64,000 nt of DNA from Oscillospiraceae bacterium. GTDB taxonomy: Bacteria > Bacillota > Clostridia > Oscillospirales > Oscillospiraceae. The position numbers were made by a program, and so were the translations under genes. Positions 60,905-64,000 of this stretch are shown here, in pieces; position 1 is the first letter of the stretch; each line of letters begins with the position of its first letter. Under the pieces are notes generated by a model that made no database searches, was not told the DNA's origin, and saw only the letters and a list, made by a program, of their open reading frames with translations. The stretch covers positions 62,001 through 126,000 of the forward strand of contig WQXS01000002.1 in the NCBI GenBank assembly GCA_009784725.1, written 5' to 3'.

Positions 60905-62412
60905 AGTAGTTCACCTATTAACTCCCCGCTTTGGATTCCTGTTATACGACAAGGGGACAAAACCTTTGCTTTATTTTCCGAAGAATTGAAACGACTCTCA
61001 AAAGACCTTGCTTGCAAGAGTATATATCCGTCTATTTCCGATGATTCCGCATAACTTCTTGCAAGGTTGTATTCTATACCATCGATTTCCACAAGCATGT
61101 CTTCAACTATTACGTCGGTAATGGTGCCAAGCCTGCTTGTTTTCCATTCCAGCATGATATCAGATTGCAGTTTAAGAAGCTTCTCCGCCCGCTCCTCTGC
61201 AATATCACCGCTAACATGCTCCATAAGAGCAGCGTCTGTGCCTTCCTCGGGTGAATACGGAAAAACTCCGGCATGCTCAAACTTTGTTTCACGGATAAAA
61301 CCACAAAGCTCTTCAAACTCATTTTCATTTTCAAAAGGCAGACCTGTAATCAGGCTTGTTCGCAATATAACACCGGGTATACGCTCCCGCAGTGATTTTA
61401 TCAGTTCTTTAATTTTTTTCCCGGTGCCTCGTCTGCGCATCCCGGTTAAAACAGTATTATTAATATGCTGAATGGGAATATCGAGATATTTTAGTATTTT
61501 ATCACTTTTTGCGATTACGTCAATAAGTTCGTCATTAAACCCGTCGGGGTACAGATAATGAAGACGTATCCATTTTAAATCAGTAATTTTCGTAAGTTCT
61601 GAAAGTAATGCGGGCAATCTGCGCTCCCCATAGATATCAAGTCCATACATTGTTACATCCTGCGCAACAATAATTAACTCTATAAACCCGTTACTTACCA
61701 GCTTTTTTGCTTCGGCAATAATATTTTCAAGCGGTCTGCTGCGAAACTTCCCTCTAATCCCCGGTATTGCACAGTAGGCACATTTATTATCACATCCCTC
61801 GGCTATCTTCAAATACGCCCACACAGATGATGTGGATATAATCCTTGGTGTTTCACTAACAGGTGAATTTATATCAGCAAAAGCAAGGCAGGGAAGACAG
61901 GGGGACGGTTCTTCTGATATATTATTTTGTAAGACAGAAGAACCGTCCCCCTGTCTTCCCTGCCTTGCAGTTATTGCATCAGCAACCGTAGCAATATCGT
62001 CAAAGCTGCCTGTGCCGATAAAAGCATCAACTTCCGGCAGTTCTTCTGATATATTATTTTTATATCGCTCCGGTAAACAGCCTGCAACTATAAACTTGCC
62101 TATTTTCCCTTCTTTTTTTGCTTCCGAAAACTCCTGAATTGTTTCATATGCTTCTTTTTTTGCGCTTTCAATAAACCCGCAGGTATTGATCAAAACAATA
62201 TCGGCTCCGTCTGTTTCACCTGTTACAATGTAACCCGCCGAGCTCAGCAAATACATCATTTGCTCTGTGTTTACACGATTTTTCGAACACCCGAGCGATA
62301 TAACGCCAACAAGACAGGGGGACGGTTCTTCTGTCTTGCTCAAAAATAAGACAGAAGAACCGTCCCCCTGTCTTGTTCCCTGTCTTATTTTCTTATTTTT
62401 ATTCTTCGCCAT
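60901..62412 (-). CDS. rimO: Ribosomal protein S12 methylthiotransferase RimO with inserted palindromic elements
   Basis: A radical SAM methylthiotransferase, about 503 residues against roughly 440 usual. N-terminal cluster cysteines are in ISLGCSKNRVNTEQ, NTCGFIESAKKEA and VAGCLPERY. The radical SAM site is AEGCDNKCAYCAIPGIRGKF, and a TRAM domain closes the protein. The extra length comes from two inverted pairs of the GGGGACGGTTCTT element. One sits just after the start (encoding GTRQGDGSSVL...EEPSPCL). One lies between the N-terminal and SAM domains (ARQGRQGDGSSVL...EEPSPCLPCL). All motifs are intact, so activity is plausible. The start is ATG 62412 inside the end of recX; the track's TTG 62418 is less likely. 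Confidence 0.93.
   Translation of the reverse strand: MAKNKNKKIRQGTRQGDGSSVLFLSKTEEPSPCLVGVISLGCSKNRVNTEQMMYLLSSAGYIVTGETDGADIVLINTCGFIESAKKEAYETIQEFSEAKKEGKIGKFIVAGCLPERYKNNISEELPEVDAFIGTGSFDDIATVADAITARQGRQGDGSSVLQNNISEEPSPCLPCLAFADINSPVSETPRIISTSSVWAYLKIAEGCDNKCAYCAIPGIRGKFRSRPLENIIAEAKKLVSNGFIELIIVAQDVTMYGLDIYGERRLPALLSELTKITDLKWIRLHYLYPDGFNDELIDVIAKSDKILKYLDIPIQHINNTVLTGMRRRGTGKKIKELIKSLRERIPGVILRTSLITGLPFENENEFEELCGFIRETKFEHAGVFPYSPEEGTDAALMEHVSGDIAEERAEKLLKLQSDIMLEWKTSRLGTITDVIVEDMLVEIDGIEYNLARSYAESSEIDGYILLQARSFESRFNSSENKAKVLSPCRITGIQSGELIGELL
61883..61968. repeat. Inverted pair of palindromic elements inside rimO (domain junction)
   Basis: Two perfect 34-base complementary arms (61883-61916 and 61935-61968) surround an 18-base loop. 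Each arm contains AGACAGGGGGACGGTTCTTCTG plus the extra GCAAGGCAGGGA. The loop with the preceding TTCTTCTG repeats 20 bases found again in rimO at 62040-62059. Confidence 0.92.
62308..62377. repeat. Inverted pair of palindromic elements near the rimO start
   Basis: Two perfect 30-base arms (62308-62337 and 62348-62377) surround a ten-base loop. Each arm is itself a small palindrome, AGACAG/CTGTCT around GGGGACGGTTCTT. It encodes the extra residues just before the first conserved RimO motif. Confidence 0.92.
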
Positions 62413-62866
62413 ACTCAATATACTCTAAATACCTGTTAGTTGCTGCTCTTGCATCATCAAAGCTGAATCCCCTTCGGACTAAAGCGTCGGATGCTCTGCG
62501 CAGGTCATCCTTGTCATCACTGCCGCGGAGTTTTTTCTTTAAAAACTCCAATGCTGCATCATTTGATTCCTCATCGTCCTGCTCCGTAAGCTTTTCATCC
62601 CACAAATCCCTTGGAACCCCGCGTTTATATAACTCATCCCTGATCCTTGCCTCACCATAGCCCTTGGATACATAGTGCCTGACAATAAGTGTTGCATAGT
62701 CCGAATCATTTATATAACCAAGTTCAACAAGCCATCTGACCGTTTCCTCTGCATCCTCCGGGCTTTCTCCTTTTGAAGCAAGGCGCTTTGCCATTTCCTT
62801 CTCCGAGAAATTCCGGCTGCCGAGGATTTTTAACGCACGCTTTTTTGTTTTCTCCAAATTATCCAT
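62399..62866 (-). CDS. recX: Regulatory protein RecX
   Basis: A 155-residue, mostly helical, charged protein of the RecX family, which limits RecA filament growth. KKRALKILGSRNFSEKEMAKRL, VRWLVELGYINDSDYA and YVSKGYGEARIRDELYKRGV are typical three-helix repeats. It follows recA, the common arrangement, and its last codons overlap rimO. Assignment is strong. Confidence 0.92.
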   Translation of the reverse strand: MDNLEKTKKRALKILGSRNFSEKEMAKRLASKGESPEDAEETVRWLVELGYINDSDYATLIVRHYVSKGYGEARIRDELYKRGVPRDLWDEKLTEQDDEESNDAALEFLKKKLRGSDDKDDLRRASDALVRRGFSFDDARAATNRYLEYIEYGEE

Positions 62867-62892
62867 TCAAATACTTTCTGAATAGGGCACAG

Positions 62893-62919
62893 TAAGACAC
62901 AGAGTCGGGTTCTGTCTTA
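62893..62919. repeat. Degenerate palindromic element between recA and recX
   Basis: Arms TAAGACA (62893-62899) and TGTCTTA (62913-62919) surround CAGAGTCGGGTTC. The arms agree with those in rimO while the core is only partly similar to GGGGACGGTTCTT, so this may be an old or divergent copy. Confidence 0.45.
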
Positions 62920-62925
62920 TCTCGC

Positions 62926-64000
62926 TTACCCTTCAAAATCCTCTGCATCAATATCAATAGCGCGTCCTGCTGCTTTTGCTGCCGCCATTTCTTGCGGTGT
63001 CATCAGTTTTGCAGAGTCCCTGCGTATTGCGGCTTCAAGCTCGTCCGATGCTTCGGGATTTTCCTTCAGATATTCCTTTACATTATCCCTTCCTTGGAAA
63101 CGAAGCTCATTAAATGTGAACCATGCACCGCTTTTTTCAATAATATCAAGCTTTACGCCGAGGTCAACAAGCTCTCCGTATTTTGAAATACCCTCGCCGA
63201 ACATGATATCAAATTCACCCTCGCGAAACGGCGGAGCGACTTTATTCTTAACAACCTTAGCACGTGTGCGGTTACCTACATGCTCTGTACCTGCTTTGAT
63301 ATATTCCGAACGCCTGACATCAATTCTGACACTCGAAAAATACTTGAGCGCCCGTCCGCCCGGGGTGGTTTCCGGATTACCGTATGTAACACCGATTTTT
63401 TCTCTGAGTTGATTGATAAAAATAACAACACAATTTGTCTTAGAAATTGAGCCTGCAAGCTTCCGCAGTGCTTGAGACATAAGCCTTGCAACAACACCAA
63501 CGCTTGCATCTCCAATATCGCCCTCTACTTCGCTGCGGGGAACAAGAGCGGCAACAGAGTCGACTACTACAACATCAACGGCTCCCGAACGGACCAGTAC
63601 CTCACAAATCGCAAGAGCATCATCACCCATATCAGGTTGTGAAATCAGCAGGTTTTCAATATCTACACCCAAGGCTCTCGCATAAGCAGGCTCAAGCGCA
63701 TGCTCGGCATCAATAAACGCAGCCTCACCGCCTGCTTTTTGGGCTTCAGCAATAATATGCAGCGCAAGCGTCGTTTTACCCGAAGACTCGGAACCGTAAA
63801 TCTCAATAATCCTGCCTCTCGGTACACCGCCGATACCCAAAGCTAAATCAAGCGAAATCGAACCCGTTGAAATCGAATCAACATTAACAGCCTGCCTGTC
63901 ACCCATACGCATGATAGAACCCTTACCATGATTCTTCTCAATCTGTGACAGCGCAGTTTCCAAAGCCTTTTTCTTGTCACTTGCAGGAATTGCAGGAATA
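62926..64000 (-). CDS. recA: Recombinase RecA, partial at window edge
   Basis: The RecA recombinase, with its N-terminus cut by the right edge. The frame continues past the track start (an internal TTG at 63963), adding [12 protein letters not shown] before [10 protein letters not shown]. The motifs are [10 protein letters not shown], the Walker A loop [10 protein letters not shown] near residue 55 of the visible part, [11 protein letters not shown], and [20 protein letters not shown] (the L2 region). The C-terminus ends in an acidic tail. It carries out strand exchange in repair and is cotranscribed with recX. Assignment is certain. Confidence 0.97.
   Translation of the reverse strand, partial: IPAIPASDKKKALETALSQIEKNHGKGSIMRMGDRQAVNVDSISTGSISLDLALGIGGVPRGRIIEIYGSESSGKTTLALHIIAEAQKAGGEAAFIDAEHALEPAYARALGVDIENLLISQPDMGDDALAICEVLVRSGAVDVVVVDSVAALVPRSEVEGDIGDASVGVVARLMSQALRKLAGSISKTNCVVIFINQLREKIGVTYGNPETTPGGRALKYFSSVRIDVRRSEYIKAGTEHVGNRTRAKVVKNKVAPPFREGEFDIMFGEGISKYGELVDLGVKLDIIEKSGAWFTFNELRFQGRDNVKEYLKENPEASDELEAAIRRDSAKLMTPQEMAAAKAAGRAIDIDAEDFEG

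Noticed and set aside
61883-62377. Inverted repeats in rimO as transcription terminators or an attenuator
   Set aside because: They lie inside the coding frame with no T-run, and the same core occurs in unrelated genes.
63961-63963. Start of recA at 63963
   Set aside because: It is an internal TTG leucine codon; the frame continues to the window edge with typical RecA N-terminal sequence.

Overview
The window looks like a 64-kb surface-glycan island of a low-GC Gram-positive anaerobe of the class Clostridia. The evidence is A+T-rich DNA, strong AGGAGG-type ribosome binding sites, TTGACA/TATAAT promoters, teichoic-acid and choline-decoration genes, a choline-binding repeat protein, and a recA-recX-rimO-pgsA housekeeping block at the right edge. 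The genus cannot be named from sequence alone. Nearly every gene makes, flips, polymerises or decorates cell-wall polysaccharide. Layout, left to right. 1-5.9 kb (minus): a partial GT2-GT4 glycosyltransferase, an RgpF-like rhamnan protein, a WbuB-like GT4, an RmlD-like reductase and an FnlC/WbjD-like epimerase, with their own promoter. 5.9-27.3 kb (minus, mostly overlapping genes): a Wzx-like flippase; five radical SAM proteins (three with a B12-binding-type N-terminus) interleaved with an MBOAT/SGNH O-acylation pair; a GDP-D,D-heptose set (GmhA, a HddC-GmhB fusion, HddA); two GT2-DUF2304 modules; and membrane proteins of DUF6311 and DUF2142 type. 27.3-34.4 kb (plus): a phosphocholine-type decoration operon with an Oxa1/YidC-like domain fused to a TagF-like phosphotransferase, an HTH-LicC-LicA fusion, a second kinase and nucleotidyltransferase, and a BCCT transporter. 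It faces a secreted protein made almost wholly of choline-binding repeats, separated by a shared terminator. 36-40.6 kb: a membrane glycosyltransferase with a GtrB-GtrA fusion, a 680-bp non-coding stretch holding a candidate structured RNA and a long perfect hairpin, and an Rpn-type nuclease. 40.7-57.8 kb (minus): an alkaline-phosphatase-superfamily (LTA-synthase-like) protein, a small membrane protein, large membrane enzymes, RmlABCD for dTDP-L-rhamnose, a methyltransferase, sugar oxidoreductases, rhamnosyltransferase-like GT2s and the initiating polyprenyl-phosphate sugar transferase. 57.8-64 kb: two methyltransferases, an amidase, pgsA, rimO, recX and partial recA. Read together, the genes supply dTDP-rhamnose, probably a UDP-FucNAc-type sugar and GDP-heptose. 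They start a lipid-linked glycan, extend it with GT2/GT4 enzymes, flip it, add side groups on the outer face through polyprenyl-phosphate-sugar donors and multi-pass transferases, and decorate the wall with acyl groups and probably phosphocholine, which the repeat protein could bind. The most unusual observations are: small palindromic elements inserted in frame in rimO and a methyltransferase, resembling Rickettsia palindromic elements; the YidC-TagF and HTH-LicC-LicA fusions; the radical SAM/O-acylation cluster; promoters placing ATG six bases after the -10 box; and a roughly 290-nt structured element upstream of the Rpn gene.
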